From assembly GCF_013201935.1 (NCBI RefSeq), contig NZ_CP053833.1, positions 744,001-808,000 of the forward strand: DNA of 64,000 bases, given 5' to 3'. The notes beneath the pieces are model-generated. The model saw only the letters and a list, made by a program, of their open reading frames with translations, searched no databases and was not told the origin of the DNA. Of this stretch, positions 1-8,918 are shown in pieces. Both the position numbers and the translations under genes were made by a program. How positions within the stretch are numbered: position 1 is the stretch's first letter; every line of letters begins with the position of its first letter. Origin of the DNA: Arcobacter cloacae. Its GTDB lineage: Bacteria > Campylobacterota > Campylobacteria > Campylobacterales > Arcobacteraceae.

Positions 1-1
1 A

Positions 2-775
2 AATAGATATGAACAAGGAATAATTGCAAAAAATGATTTATTACAAGTTCAAGTAAATATGTCAAATGCAAAACAAAATGTTGTAAAAGCACAAGGTGAT
101 TTAAATGTTGCAAGATTTGAGTTATCAAATATTTTAGGTGGAATTGATTTAACAAATGAAACAATTGAAAAATTAGATGAAGAATCAATACAAATTTCAA
201 ATTATGATGAATCATTACTTGAGAATAGAAGTGAAATACAAGCTTTATTGTTTAATCTAAAATCTATAAAAGAGTTAGAAAAATCAGCAAAAGCAGGATT
301 TTATCCAAAAGTAGATGCTTTGGTTTCTCACAATAAATATTATGATGGTTTTTCAACAAATAGTATCAAAACAGGTGAAGATAATCAAAATATTGCAAAA
401 GTAAATGCTACTTGGAATTTGTTTAATGGTGGTTATGATGACTCAATGGTAACTATTTATAAAACTAAATATTTAAGTGCTAACTCTTTGTTGAATAAAA
501 CAAAATTAGAGATAAAACTACAATATGAAAATGCAAAATCAAATTTAGAAGTGGCATTACAAAACCTTGAAACTTCAAAATTAGCACTTCTACAAGCCCA
601 AGAAAATTATGAAATTGTAAAAAATAGATTTGATGAGGGTATTTCAACAACTACTGATTTAACAGATGCAAACTATTTATTAACACAAGCAAAACAAGGT
701 TTTAACAAAGCATATTTTGATAAATATTTAGCAATTTCAACTCTTGATAGAATTTTTGAAAAAGAGGTAAATTAA
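2..775 (+). CDS. TolC-family outer membrane efflux protein (C-terminal part)
   Basis: The frame is open from the left edge of the window, so this is the C-terminal portion of a longer gene; an ATG at 59 is internal. The protein shows the TolC-type alternation of long amphipathic helices with Asn/Gln/Ala-rich heptads and short strands, and ends in a typical second-repeat pattern (YEIVKNRFDEGISTTTDLTDA, then an alanine/glutamine helix). The family forms trimeric outer-membrane channels for type I secretion or RND/ABC efflux. The next gene starts 1 base after the stop, so the two are probably co-transcribed. Which pump it serves cannot be told, because upstream genes are outside the window. Confidence 0.88.
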   Translation, partial: NRYEQGIIAKNDLLQVQVNMSNAKQNVVKAQGDLNVARFELSNILGGIDLTNETIEKLDEESIQISNYDESLLENRSEIQALLFNLKSIKELEKSAKAGFYPKVDALVSHNKYYDGFSTNSIKTGEDNQNIAKVNATWNLFNGGYDDSMVTIYKTKYLSANSLLNKTKLEIKLQYENAKSNLEVALQNLETSKLALLQAQENYEIVKNRFDEGISTTTDLTDANYLLTQAKQGFNKAYFDKYLAISTLDRIFEKEVN

Positions 776-776
776 T

Positions 777-1097
777 ATGTCAGCTTGGAGTTATTTGATT
801 TTAGCAGGAGTTTTAGAAATAGGTTTTGCTTCTACTATGAAATTAACTCAAGGGTTTACAAAACCAATACCAACTATAATATTTATAACTTGTATGGTTT
901 TAAGTTTTTATTGCTTAACTAAAGCTATAAATACTATTCCAGTTGGAACAGCCTATGCTGTTTGGACGGGAATAGGTGCTGTTGGAACTATAATAATAGG
1001 AATATTTTTTTACAATGAACCAGCGGGATTTTTAAGACTATTTTTCTTATTTACATTGGTTGCTTCAATTGTTGGATTAAAACTTGTATCAAACTAA
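777..1097 (+). CDS. sugE: SMR-family small exporter, SugE/Gdx-like
   Basis: The 106-residue protein has four predicted membrane helices, the usual SMR length. The essential glutamate of helix 1 is E14 (AGVLEIGFAS), and the motif PVGTAYAVWTGIGAVG in helix 3 matches the SugE/Gdx branch better than EmrE. Family members work as dual-topology dimers exchanging protons for guanidinium or quaternary ammonium compounds. It begins 1 base after the TolC-type gene with an AGAGG Shine-Dalgarno sequence inside that gene's end. SugE/Gdx genes often sit behind a guanidine riboswitch; none is visible in the few bases before this start, so regulation would have to come from upstream of the window. Confidence 0.85.
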   Translation: MSAWSYLILAGVLEIGFASTMKLTQGFTKPIPTIIFITCMVLSFYCLTKAINTIPVGTAYAVWTGIGAVGTIIIGIFFYNEPAGFLRLFFLFTLVASIVGLKLVSN

Positions 1098-1104
1098 AAA
1101 ATAG

Positions 1105-1326
1105 TTACTCTTTAGGAGTTGGTTTAGAAGGAAGATTCTCAACTCCTTTAAAAGGGTCATGCCATTTGAGTTTTTGTGGCATTGGGGGTTCATTTGAATC
1201 CTCTTTTTTAAAAATGGTTATATTAAATGTTGGCGTGTCAGGTTTTTTTTCAAGATATTTAAAAGCTATTAATAAAATAATAGCACTAATAATGGTTTTT
1301 ATAATTGTACTTTTTAAATCTTTCAT
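1105..1326 (-). CDS. hypothetical single-pass membrane protein, 73 aa
   Basis: I do not recognise a family. A membrane segment at about residues 8-23 (TIIKTIISAIILLIAFKYL) is followed by a charged linker and a proline-rich tail (PPMPQKLKWHDPFKG, then PSKPTPKE). Topology is probably N-in with a short periplasmic tail. No strong Shine-Dalgarno sequence precedes the ATG at 1324-1326. The gene converges on the SMR gene with 7 bases between the two stops. It could be real or a fortuitous frame; the clear membrane helix and clean Pro-rich tail favour a real gene. Confidence 0.45.
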   Translation of the reverse strand: MKDLKSTIIKTIISAIILLIAFKYLEKKPDTPTFNITIFKKEDSNEPPMPQKLKWHDPFKGVENLPSKPTPKE

Positions 1327-1412
1327 GAGTTTATTTTGACATTATTTCTATTAGAGTAAACTATATTCACATAAAAAGCTTAGAATATTTATTTAATATG
1401 TAATTAAACTAT

Positions 1413-1420
1413 TATAAAAT
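1413..1420 (+). promoter_or_regulatory. probable -10 element (TATAAAAT) before the diguanylate cyclase gene
   Basis: TATAAAAT lies about 40 bases before the TTG start at 1462 in an A/T-rich leader. A TTGACA at 1336-1341 is too far upstream to pair with it. Campylobacterota promoters usually have a strong -10 and a weak -35, which fits. Support is a single-motif match. Confidence 0.3.
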
Positions 1421-1461
1421 ACAATCCCATCCAAAATAAAGATAAATAGGGCTCTTCAAAT

Positions 1462-3738
1462 TTGAATAATCTTTTCTTCAATAAAATCTTTAACATAAAA
1501 AATTTGACTTATGGTTGGTTTTTATTTTCTATTATTGTTATCGTTATTATTACTTTACTTCAAGGTTATTTTGAATATAAAAAATCTATTAAAGATGCAA
1601 TAATAAAAACAAATAATTTGACAATTTTACTTACCAAAAAACTTGAAAATGATTTTGACCAAGCTAATAATATTTTAAAATTTGTTGAAAATATAATAAA
1701 AACTTTGCCAAAAGAGAATAAAATTTTCCAAGAAGCTAATTTTGAAGAAAAACAAAAATTAGTAGCTTCAAGATTTAATTTTTTAATAAATAATTTTAAA
1801 AATATTAGTGTTATAAATTATTTAGATGCCAATGGAAATATTATTTATTCATCTAATACTTTACAAGATAAAATAAATTTATCTGATAGAAAACATTTCT
1901 TAGAACTTAAAAATAATAAAGATTTGATGATTAGTTTTTCAGATGTTATAGTTTCAAGAACAACCAATAAAACCTCTTTAGCTCAACTTTTAGCTATAAG
2001 AGATGATAAAAAAGAGTTGATAGGAGCAATTAGTGTTTTAATTGACCTTGAAATAATAAATAATATTTTAGCTTCTATTGATACTGGTAAAAATGGTGTT
2101 GCTTTGTTAAGAAGAAGTGATGATAGAACATTAATTTCAAAATATCCAATCATAGATAAATCTGAAATAAATAAACAATTACCTCTAAATAATGATATTT
2201 CAGTAAGAATAAGAGCAGGTGAAAAATCAAGTAGTTTAGAATATATAGCCTCAACTGACGGTGAAAAAAGACTTGCAAGTTTTATTGTTATGGATAAATA
2301 TCCTTTTTATGTACAAGTTGCCTTGTCTCAAGAAGAGTATTTAAAGCAATGGAAAAGAAATTTGATGATAGTTTTAATATTAATAATTTTATTTGTTTTA
2401 AGTGCTTTTCTACTTTTTTTAGTTGTAAGAAAAAGTTATAAAAGGGAACAATTATCAATAGATAAACAAAAAGAGTTAATGAATGAAGTTTTAAAAGAAA
2501 AAATTAAATATGAAACATTATTAAAACTATCTTCTGATGCTGTATTTGTTGTAGATATTGCCACTAGTAAGATTTTAGAATATAGCTATCAAACTCAAAA
2601 AAATCTAAGATATAGTAATAAAGAGATGATGAATTTAACTATAGTTGATATTGATAGAGATTTAAAAAGTGTTGAAGAGTTTAAAGAGATAATTTCAAAT
2701 ATAAATAGTGAAATAATTTCATTACAAAGAGTGCATCAAAGAAAAGATGGAACATTTTATAATGCTTCAATTACAGCAGCTAAAATTAGAATAAATGAAA
2801 AAGATTATATTTATTCTTCAACAAGAGATATTACTGAAAAAATTAAAATACAGAATAAACTAGAAGAGTCTTATAAAAATCTTGAAAAATTAATTGAAAC
2901 GCAAAATAATATAGTTATTTTAACAAATGGAAAAGAGATTAAGTTTGCTAATCAAAAGTTTTTTAATTTTTTAGGCTTTAAGAATCTTACAGATTTTAAG
3001 GAAAAACACAAATGTATTTGTGAATTTTTTATTGAAAATGATAGATTTTTCCATCTAAAAAAGATAAATGAAGATGAAATTTGGTTAGATAAAATTTTAG
3101 AACTTGAAGAGTCAAAAAGAGTTGTTTGTATGAAAGGAAAAGATTCTTTAGAGTATCTATTTTCTGTTTGGGTTAATAATTTTGATGATGAAACGAAAAT
3201 AGTTAGTTTTACTGATATTTCACAAACTATTTTGGAAAATATCTATTTAGAAGAGAAAATTTTACATGATAAATTGACAAATGCTTATAATAGAGAATTT
3301 TTTGAAAATAACTATAAAAGATTTATAGATAACTGTAAAATAAATAATACAAAACTAGCTTTGGCTATTTTAGATATTGATTATTTTAAAGATGTAAATG
3401 ATAGATTTGGTCATGATGTTGGGGATCTATTTTTAATTGAATTTGTTCAAGTAATTCAAAAATATTCAAGAAAAAATGATATTCTTATTCGTTGGGGTGG
3501 AGAAGAGTTTATCTTGATTTTGGAGTTTGATTCTTCAAAAGATTTAGAAAAGATTTTAGAAAATTTAAGAAATTCTATAGAGTTTCATAATTTTCAAAAA
3601 GTTGGCAACAAAACTTGCTCTATAGGAGCTACTATATACAAAGATGATGAAGATATTTTAAAAACTATAAAAAGAGCAGATGAATCACTATATGATGCGA
3701 AGAATAGCGGGAGAAATAAAGTTATTATTACTTACTAA
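1462..3738 (+). CDS. membrane sensor diguanylate cyclase (Cache-like, two PAS, GGDEF)
   Basis: The protein likely makes cyclic di-GMP in response to a periplasmic signal. Order: membrane segment at about 17-37, periplasmic dCache-like sensor at about 40-297 (SDRKHFLEL, SFSDVIVSR, ISVLIDLEII), second membrane segment at about 299-322, a PAS domain at about 350-465, a second PAS-like module at about 475-590 holding K517-C-I-C520, then GGDEF at about 595-758. The active site is R677-W-GGEEF (679-683), and R670xxD673 five residues before it is the product-inhibition I-site, so the enzyme looks active and feedback controlled. The start is TTG; the nearest GGG at 1449-1451 is a weak ribosome site. 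The 3' end overlaps the convergent next gene by 11 bases. Confidence 0.9.
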   Translation: MNNLFFNKIFNIKNLTYGWFLFSIIVIVIITLLQGYFEYKKSIKDAIIKTNNLTILLTKKLENDFDQANNILKFVENIIKTLPKENKIFQEANFEEKQKLVASRFNFLINNFKNISVINYLDANGNIIYSSNTLQDKINLSDRKHFLELKNNKDLMISFSDVIVSRTTNKTSLAQLLAIRDDKKELIGAISVLIDLEIINNILASIDTGKNGVALLRRSDDRTLISKYPIIDKSEINKQLPLNNDISVRIRAGEKSSSLEYIASTDGEKRLASFIVMDKYPFYVQVALSQEEYLKQWKRNLMIVLILIILFVLSAFLLFLVVRKSYKREQLSIDKQKELMNEVLKEKIKYETLLKLSSDAVFVVDIATSKILEYSYQTQKNLRYSNKEMMNLTIVDIDRDLKSVEEFKEIISNINSEIISLQRVHQRKDGTFYNASITAAKIRINEKDYIYSSTRDITEKIKIQNKLEESYKNLEKLIETQNNIVILTNGKEIKFANQKFFNFLGFKNLTDFKEKHKCICEFFIENDRFFHLKKINEDEIWLDKILELEESKRVVCMKGKDSLEYLFSVWVNNFDDETKIVSFTDISQTILENIYLEEKILHDKLTNAYNREFFENNYKRFIDNCKINNTKLALAILDIDYFKDVNDRFGHDVGDLFLIEFVQVIQKYSRKNDILIRWGGEEFILILEFDSSKDLEKILENLRNSIEFHNFQKVGNKTCSIGATIYKDDEDILKTIKRADESLYDAKNSGRNKVIITY

Positions 3739-4585
3739 ATTTATAAAATAGATTTGGTTCACTAACTATATAAATATTATTTTCTTTATCAATAGTTATA
3801 CCTTCTGGTTGAGGGATGTCGTTTTCTAGATACATCTTCCCTTTTGTTAGATATTGATAACTAAGTAATTTTCCTTTTTGATTTACTTCTAAAATCATTT
3901 TTGATTCATCACTTAAAATAATAAAATTATTTGTTTTTTCATTGAAGGTGAAGCTTGAAATATCACTGACATATTGCTTGATATTTTCGAAAATTTCACT
4001 TTTTTGGAAAATTGGATTATTGGTTTCCCAATTTGATATTTCGATTATTTTCATAGGAAATTTTTCATTGGCAATTAAAATTGTATTTTTAAAAGAGTTA
4101 TAAGTAACTCCTTCAAAACCAAAATTCTCAAAATTTTGAATTTCAAGTTTTATAGCTTTTGAGTCTTCGTAATTTATATGATTTGTTGATGAATCAATTT
4201 TAATTATTATAACACTCTCTTTTTTTTCATCGACTAAAGCAAAAGTATCATTTTTTATATGGGTAATTCCTTCTGTATCTTTAAACCCTGATAATTTAAT
4301 TTGTCTTATAATGTCGCCATTTTTATTTAGTTCATAAATATTTCTTGGTCTGTTTGATATTGCAAAAAATGTATTGGTTAAAAAATTATAAGTAAGTCCA
4401 GAAAGGTTTTTCTCAATATTTGAAAACTCTTTAGCTTCTATTTGAACTTTGTAAGATTGTATGTTTATATCTTTTTTGTCAAAGTTTACAATTTGAGAAA
4501 TATATAGGTTTACGTGATTGTAAAAATTGTTAAATAAAAAAATAAGTGTAAAAATCAAAATGAGCAAAAAAATTTTTTTTTTCAA
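3728..4585 (-). CDS. SdiA-regulated domain protein (YjiK-like beta-propeller)
   Basis: The 285-residue protein starts with an uncleaved-looking hydrophobic anchor (residues 4-20), so it is probably periplasmic or envelope bound. The rest repeats propeller-style strands: NLSGLTYNFLTNTFFAISN, GFKDTEGITHI, FENFGFEGVTYN, PQPEGITIDKENNIYIVSEP. The recurring (E)G(I/V)T(Y/H/I) motif and overall size match the SdiA-regulated (PF06977-type) family of six-bladed propellers, whose biochemical role is not well defined. The start is TTG with GGAA 6-9 bases upstream. It lies downstream of the biotin carboxylase gene but behind a terminator, so it is probably transcribed alone. Confidence 0.75.
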   Translation of the reverse strand: MKKKIFLLILIFTLIFLFNNFYNHVNLYISQIVNFDKKDINIQSYKVQIEAKEFSNIEKNLSGLTYNFLTNTFFAISNRPRNIYELNKNGDIIRQIKLSGFKDTEGITHIKNDTFALVDEKKESVIIIKIDSSTNHINYEDSKAIKLEIQNFENFGFEGVTYNSFKNTILIANEKFPMKIIEISNWETNNPIFQKSEIFENIKQYVSDISSFTFNEKTNNFIILSDESKMILEVNQKGKLLSYQYLTKGKMYLENDIPQPEGITIDKENNIYIVSEPNLFYKFSK

Positions 4586-4644
4586 TTTTATTCCAAATAT
4601 AATCTAAAAATTTATTAATATCTTTGATTGTATCTATATTTTAT

Positions 4645-4670
4645 AAAAAAGAGGATTATACCTCTTTTTT
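4645..4670. terminator. bidirectional intrinsic terminator
   Basis: A perfect 10-base stem (AAAAAAGAGG / CCTCTTTTTT) with a 6-base loop. On the minus strand it follows the biotin carboxylase stop by about 10 bases and ends in a U-run, so it should end that transcript before the SdiA-regulated-type gene. Confidence 0.8.
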
Positions 4671-4679
4671 ATTTTTAAA

Positions 4680-6131
4680 TTATTGTTTTACCTTTACATT
4701 ATTTTTATTTATTGTTTCAATAAATTTCATAATATTTGCAATTTTTTCTTCTTCAAGTTTGATATTTTCCTCACTATTTAGAGTAAAAGTTTGCATTTTT
4801 TTATCTAAATAACTTGTATTAAATGTTCCATTTTTAAAATCTTCATCCCTTACAATTTCTCTGTGTAATGGAATATTTGTTGGGAATCCTTCAATATAAA
4901 ATTCATCTAAAGCTCTTTTTGCTTTTTTAACAGCACCTTCCCAAGTCAATGACCAAACGATTAATTTTCCAATCATAGAATCATAATTTGCAGGAACTTT
5001 ATATCCTGTATAAATACTTGTATCTATTCTAACACCAGGACCTCCAGGAGTTAGATATTTACTTACAGTTCCTGTTGATGGCATAAAGTTTTTTTGTGGA
5101 TTTTCAGCATTTATTCTAAATTCAATAGAATATCCTCTAAATTGTATCTCTTCTTGTAAGAATTGAAGTTTATCACCTTCTGCTATTTCAATCATTCGCT
5201 GAATTATATCAACACCAGTTATTGTTTCAGTTACAGGGTGTTCAACTTGAACTCTCGTATTCATCTCTATAAAATAGATATTATCATTTGCATCAACTAA
5301 AAATTCAACAGTTCCTACACTTTCGTATCCAAGTTTGAACATAGCTTTTGTGGCAATTCTATAAAGCTCTTTTCTTGTTTGATTATTTAGCCTTGGACTT
5401 GGAGCAATTTCGATAACTTTTTGATGTCTTCTTTGAATCGAACAATCTCGCTCCCCTAGATGAAGAACATTTCCATATTTATCAGCAATTACTTGAATCT
5501 CAATATGTCTTGGGTTTTCTACATATTTTTCGATAAATACTTCATTTCTTCCAAAATATTTCATAGATTCATTAGTGGCACTTTCAAACATATCTTTGAA
5601 ATCTTTTTGTTCTTTTACGATTCTCATTCCTCTTCCACCACCACCAAAAGCAGCTTTTATAATAACGGGAAATCCAATCTCTTTTGCTATTTTAGCACCA
5701 TCTTCGATATTAGTAATTGGCTCATCAGTTCCTTCAAGAACAGGAACACCAACTTTTTTCATAGCAACTTTTGAAGCCATTTTGTCTCCAAAAAGTTCTA
5801 TATGTTCAGGTTTTGGACCAATAAAAATTATTCCATTTTCTTCACAAGCTCTAGCAAAATCAGCATTTTCACTTAAAAATCCATATCCTGGATGAATAGC
5901 ATCACAAGAGGCTTTTTTTGCAATTGAAATAATTTTTTCGAAATTTAAATAAGCTTGAACAACATCTCCCATTATAGGATAACACTCATCAGCTTTTCTA
6001 ACCCAAATACCTTCCACATCAACTTCTGAAAATATTGCAACACTTGTAATATCAAGTTCTTTACAAGCTCTGATGATTCTAAGAGCAATCTCACCTCTAT
6101 TTGCAATAAGAACTTTTTTTATTTTTGCCAT
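4680..6131 (-). CDS. biotin carboxylase (pyruvate carboxylase subunit A or AccC type)
   Basis: The enzyme carboxylates a biotinyl group with ATP and bicarbonate. Sequence marks: N-terminal domain KVLIANRGEIALRIIRAC, the ATP-grasp glycine loop GGGGRGM (163-169), and the catalytic/metal stretch EMNTRVQVEHPVTE (289-302). At 483 residues it is about 35 longer than ordinary AccC, with a charged C-terminal tail, and no accB or other carrier gene lies next to it. That favours the stand-alone biotin carboxylase subunit of a two-subunit pyruvate carboxylase, but the sequence alone does not settle it, so no symbol is given. It is followed by a terminator at 4645-4670. The ATG at 6129-6131 has AAAAGG in the Shine-Dalgarno position. 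Confidence 0.85.
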   Translation of the reverse strand: MAKIKKVLIANRGEIALRIIRACKELDITSVAIFSEVDVEGIWVRKADECYPIMGDVVQAYLNFEKIISIAKKASCDAIHPGYGFLSENADFARACEENGIIFIGPKPEHIELFGDKMASKVAMKKVGVPVLEGTDEPITNIEDGAKIAKEIGFPVIIKAAFGGGGRGMRIVKEQKDFKDMFESATNESMKYFGRNEVFIEKYVENPRHIEIQVIADKYGNVLHLGERDCSIQRRHQKVIEIAPSPRLNNQTRKELYRIATKAMFKLGYESVGTVEFLVDANDNIYFIEMNTRVQVEHPVTETITGVDIIQRMIEIAEGDKLQFLQEEIQFRGYSIEFRINAENPQKNFMPSTGTVSKYLTPGGPGVRIDTSIYTGYKVPANYDSMIGKLIVWSLTWEGAVKKAKRALDEFYIEGFPTNIPLHREIVRDEDFKNGTFNTSYLDKKMQTFTLNSEENIKLEEEKIANIMKFIETINKNNVKVKQ

Positions 6132-6238
6132 CTACTTTTCCTTTTTATGAATTTAGAAATTATTTGGAAATTGTAGAACTTTTTTTTAATTAAATCTTCT
6201 TAATTATTGTGAAATTTATTGTTCATTAGTGCTAAAAT

Positions 6239-6640
6239 TTATCTCTCTTCACTTCTCCAAATATCATAAAGAGCTTCAGCTTTTTTTATCTCTTCAGGAG
6301 TTGCTCTTTTTCTACAAGACAAATACCCTTTTGTTCCATCACAACTCTCAAAGGGATATACTGTTGCAAATACCCAGTAATATCCTCCACTTTTTGTAGC
6401 ATTTTTTACATATCCTGTCCATGTCTCACCTTTTTGTACTGTATCCCAAAGAGACTTAAATGCTTTTTTTGGCATATCTTTATGTCTTACCATACTATGT
6501 GGTTGTCCTAGCAATTCATCCAATGTATATTCTGCTACTTTACAAAAATCCTCATTTGCAAATCTTATTATTCCTTTTACATCTGTTTCACTAACTAAAA
6601 ATGTATTTTTATCTAATACTGTTTCTTTATTCATAGACAT
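6239..6640 (-). CDS. single PAS-domain protein, Aer/CetB-like energy-taxis sensor
   Basis: The 133-residue protein is essentially one PAS domain: FLVSETDVKGIIRFANEDF, then GQPHSMVRHKDMPKKAF, then TWTGYVKNATKSGGYYWVF. The tryptophan-rich strand and the RHxDMP motif are typical of the Aer/CetB FAD-binding class. It has no membrane helix or output domain. It starts 12 bases after the stop of the soluble chemoreceptor with an AAAAGGAT Shine-Dalgarno sequence, so the two are an operon. By analogy with the CetA/CetB pair of Campylobacter jejuni, this protein would sense redox state and signal through the chemoreceptor. FAD binding is inferred. Confidence 0.85.
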   Translation of the reverse strand: MSMNKETVLDKNTFLVSETDVKGIIRFANEDFCKVAEYTLDELLGQPHSMVRHKDMPKKAFKSLWDTVQKGETWTGYVKNATKSGGYYWVFATVYPFESCDGTKGYLSCRKRATPEEIKKAEALYDIWRSEER

Positions 6641-6652
6641 CTTTTTATCCTT

Positions 6653-7888
6653 TTAGTTAAATTTTTTTGTTTTTGCATCTGTTAGTAATTCATGGGCTAA
6701 TTGTGACACTTCTTGTGCAATTACTTTTATTTGGTTTGATTCATTTGCATTTTCTTGTGTTACTCTATCTAGCATATTAACAGCATCATTAATTTGTTCA
6801 ATTCCTGTCATTTGTTCTTTTGAAGCTTTTGAAACATCTTCTATTATATGAATTGTTTCAGAGATATTTTTATTTAATTCTTTATATCCTTCTATCATAT
6901 CAGATGAAACATTTTTTCCATCATTAGCCTTTGAAGTTGCTTCAAATACAAGATTTTTAATTTCACGAGCAGCATCAGCACTTCTATTAGCTAAGTTTCG
7001 CACTTCAGCAGCAACAACCGCAAAACCACGACCAGCTTCACCAGCAGTTGCTGCTTCAACAGCTGCATTTAAAGAAAGAATATTAGTTTGGAATGCAATT
7101 TGATCAATAACAGTAATAGCTTCATTAATTGCATTAACTTTTTCATTGATTTCATCCATAGAAACAGCAGTTTTAGAGGCTAATTGTTCCCCTGTAAAAA
7201 CAGATTTTTTAACAGTTTGACCTAAAGTTGCCATTTTAACAGCATTTTCAGCATTATTTCTAGTAATACTAGTAATCTCTTCAAGAGCAGCAGCTGTTTC
7301 TTCAAGGGAAGCTGCTTGGTCATTTGCTTTTGAGGCTAGGTTATTCATTGAGGAGTTCATACTTGTTGAATTTTGACTAAGAATCTCTCCATTTTGTAGA
7401 TTTTTTTTTGCCGTTTCACTTAATGCAGTTCCTAGTTTATTAATACTTTGCATTAATTCTTTCATCTCATCTTTGTATTTATCAACAACTTCTATTTTTT
7501 TTGTAAAATCGTTGTGGGTGTAACTATTTAAAACTTTCAAAATTAAAGAGTTGCATTCATCAATACCATGAAGCATTTTATTTAAAGTATTTCTTAATGT
7601 AAAAATTGTGGGATTTGAAGTTGAAGATTTAATTCTGCAATTATAAATACCTTTTTCAACCTTATCAGCTGTAAGGACAATTTCGCCTAAAACTCTCATA
7701 TCATCCTTATTTCTAGTATCAACTGCTTTTATTTCTTCATTCCATCTTTTTAGCATTTCATCAAGTTTCTTATTTCCAGTGGATTCTATGTAATCAAACT
7801 CATTTTTTTCATAAGAGATAAATTTTACAAATTGATTGAAGTAATTATCAATTAGTTCTAATTCTTTATTTGAAATCGTTCCGAACAT
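6653..7888 (-). CDS. soluble methyl-accepting chemotaxis protein
   Basis: The frame is open to 7993, but I place the start at 7888 ([14 protein letters not shown]) because AAAGGAG lies just before it and the upstream 35 residues look untranslated. The 411-residue product has no membrane helix. Residues 1-180 form a helical region with HAMP-like character, and residues about 190-411 are the signalling coiled coil with the conserved tip around [21 protein letters not shown] and [15 protein letters not shown], which contacts CheW and CheA. It probably acts in the cytoplasm with the PAS protein encoded 12 bases downstream as a split energy-taxis receptor. That partnership is inferred from context. 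Confidence 0.9.
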   Translation of the reverse strand: MFGTISNKELELIDNYFNQFVKFISYEKNEFDYIESTGNKKLDEMLKRWNEEIKAVDTRNKDDMRVLGEIVLTADKVEKGIYNCRIKSSTSNPTIFTLRNTLNKMLHGIDECNSLILKVLNSYTHNDFTKKIEVVDKYKDEMKELMQSINKLGTALSETAKKNLQNGEILSQNSTSMNSSMNNLASKANDQAASLEETAAALEEITSITRNNAENAVKMATLGQTVKKSVFTGEQLASKTAVSMDEINEKVNAINEAITVIDQIAFQTNILSLNAAVEAATAGEAGRGFAVVAAEVRNLANRSADAAREIKNLVFEATSKANDGKNVSSDMIEGYKELNKNISETIHIIEDVSKASKEQMTGIEQINDAVNMLDRVTQENANESNQIKVIAQEVSQLAHELLTDAKTKKFN

Positions 7889-8032
7889 AAAATCTCCTTT
7901 TGTTATTTTTTTGTTTAATGATACCTTAAAAAAAATTATTTTAATACTATTTAAGTGTCTTTTTATGAATATTTTTATACATAAGTCAAGCAAAACAAAG
8001 ATAAAATAAGATTATTTTTAAAGGAAACAAAA

Positions 8033-8905
8033 ATGAAGAGTGAAAAAAATATAGATTTAAAACTTTTTACTCTGATTTTTATTGCACTTTTTTCTTTAAG
8101 TACAAATCCTATTTTATGTCGTATGGCAATGCTTAATGAAAATACAGATGCTGTAAGTTTTACTATCTTAAGAATCTTATCAGGTGCAATTTTTCTTTTG
8201 ATGATTTACTATTTTAGATATAAAAGATTTGATTTAAATTTGAAAAATAATTGGCTCAATCCTTTTATGCTTTTTTTATATGCAATAACTTTTTCTTACT
8301 CTTATGTAGATATGGAAGCGGGAGTTGGGACATTGATTCTTTTTGCTTCTGTACAATTATCTATGATTTTAATGGCGGTTTTTTATAAAGAGAGTCTTAC
8401 TTTTAATAAGCTTTTCGGGATATTGATAGCTTTTTTTGGATTAGCTTATTTACTTTATCCAAATAAAGAATTCACTCTTTCATTGTTTCATGCTTTTTTG
8501 ATGATTGTTTCAGGAGTTGCTTGGGCTTTTTATACAGTTTTAGGGAAAAAATCAACAAATGCTTTTTTTAACACAAAAGATAATTTTTTTAAAGCTACAA
8601 TTTTTACAATTGTATTTGCACTGTTTTTTATAGATTCTTTATCTTTTGATGGTTTTACACTATTTTTAGCAATTTTTTCAGGAGTTGTAACTTCAGCTTT
8701 AGGATATATCATTTGGTATGCAGTTTTACCTAAAATAGATATTTTAACAGCTAGTATTTTACAGCTTTTAGCACCTGTTATTGCTATTTTTTTAGGGATT
8801 TTATTTTTAGATGAAACTTTAAGTTTTGAACTTTTTGTTTCAACTTTCTTAATTCTTTTGGGAATATTTATAAGTTCAATAAAAAAGACTCAAAAAAAAG
8901 TTTGA
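8033..8905 (+). CDS. EamA/DMT-family transporter
   Basis: The 290-residue protein has ten predicted membrane helices in two EamA repeats (about 10-135 and 150-285). The first repeat shows STNPILCRMAM and ILRILSGAIFLL; the second ends in ILQLLAPVIAIFLGILFLDE, the family's usual signature near the last helices. Members export metabolites or amino acids; the substrate cannot be read from sequence. The ATG has AAAGGAAAC upstream, and the gene ends in the stem of a terminator. It stands alone, divergent from the chemoreceptor operon. Confidence 0.88.
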   Translation: MKSEKNIDLKLFTLIFIALFSLSTNPILCRMAMLNENTDAVSFTILRILSGAIFLLMIYYFRYKRFDLNLKNNWLNPFMLFLYAITFSYSYVDMEAGVGTLILFASVQLSMILMAVFYKESLTFNKLFGILIAFFGLAYLLYPNKEFTLSLFHAFLMIVSGVAWAFYTVLGKKSTNAFFNTKDNFFKATIFTIVFALFFIDSLSFDGFTLFLAIFSGVVTSALGYIIWYAVLPKIDILTASILQLLAPVIAIFLGILFLDETLSFELFVSTFLILLGIFISSIKKTQKKV

Positions 8906-8912
8906 GTCTTTT
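8883..8912. terminator. bidirectional terminator between convergent genes
   Basis: Twelve-base perfect arms (AAAAGACTCAAA / TTTGAGTCTTTT) around a short A-rich loop. The left arm is the last coding bases of the transporter gene and the right arm ends 6 bases before the HDOD gene stop, so one structure serves both. Confidence 0.8.
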
Positions 8913-8918
8913 AAATTA

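Noticed and set aside
760-800. Guanidine riboswitch before the SMR gene
   Set aside because: The upstream bases are coding sequence of the TolC-type gene; no riboswitch motif (such as the ACGA loops) is seen.
4624-4812. 62-residue plus-strand frame
   Set aside because: It is antisense to the biotin carboxylase and crosses a terminator; hydrophobicity is a by-product of T-rich sequence.
7889-7993. Longer chemoreceptor start
   Set aside because: The extra 35 residues lack a ribosome site; the ATG at 7888 has AAAGGAG.
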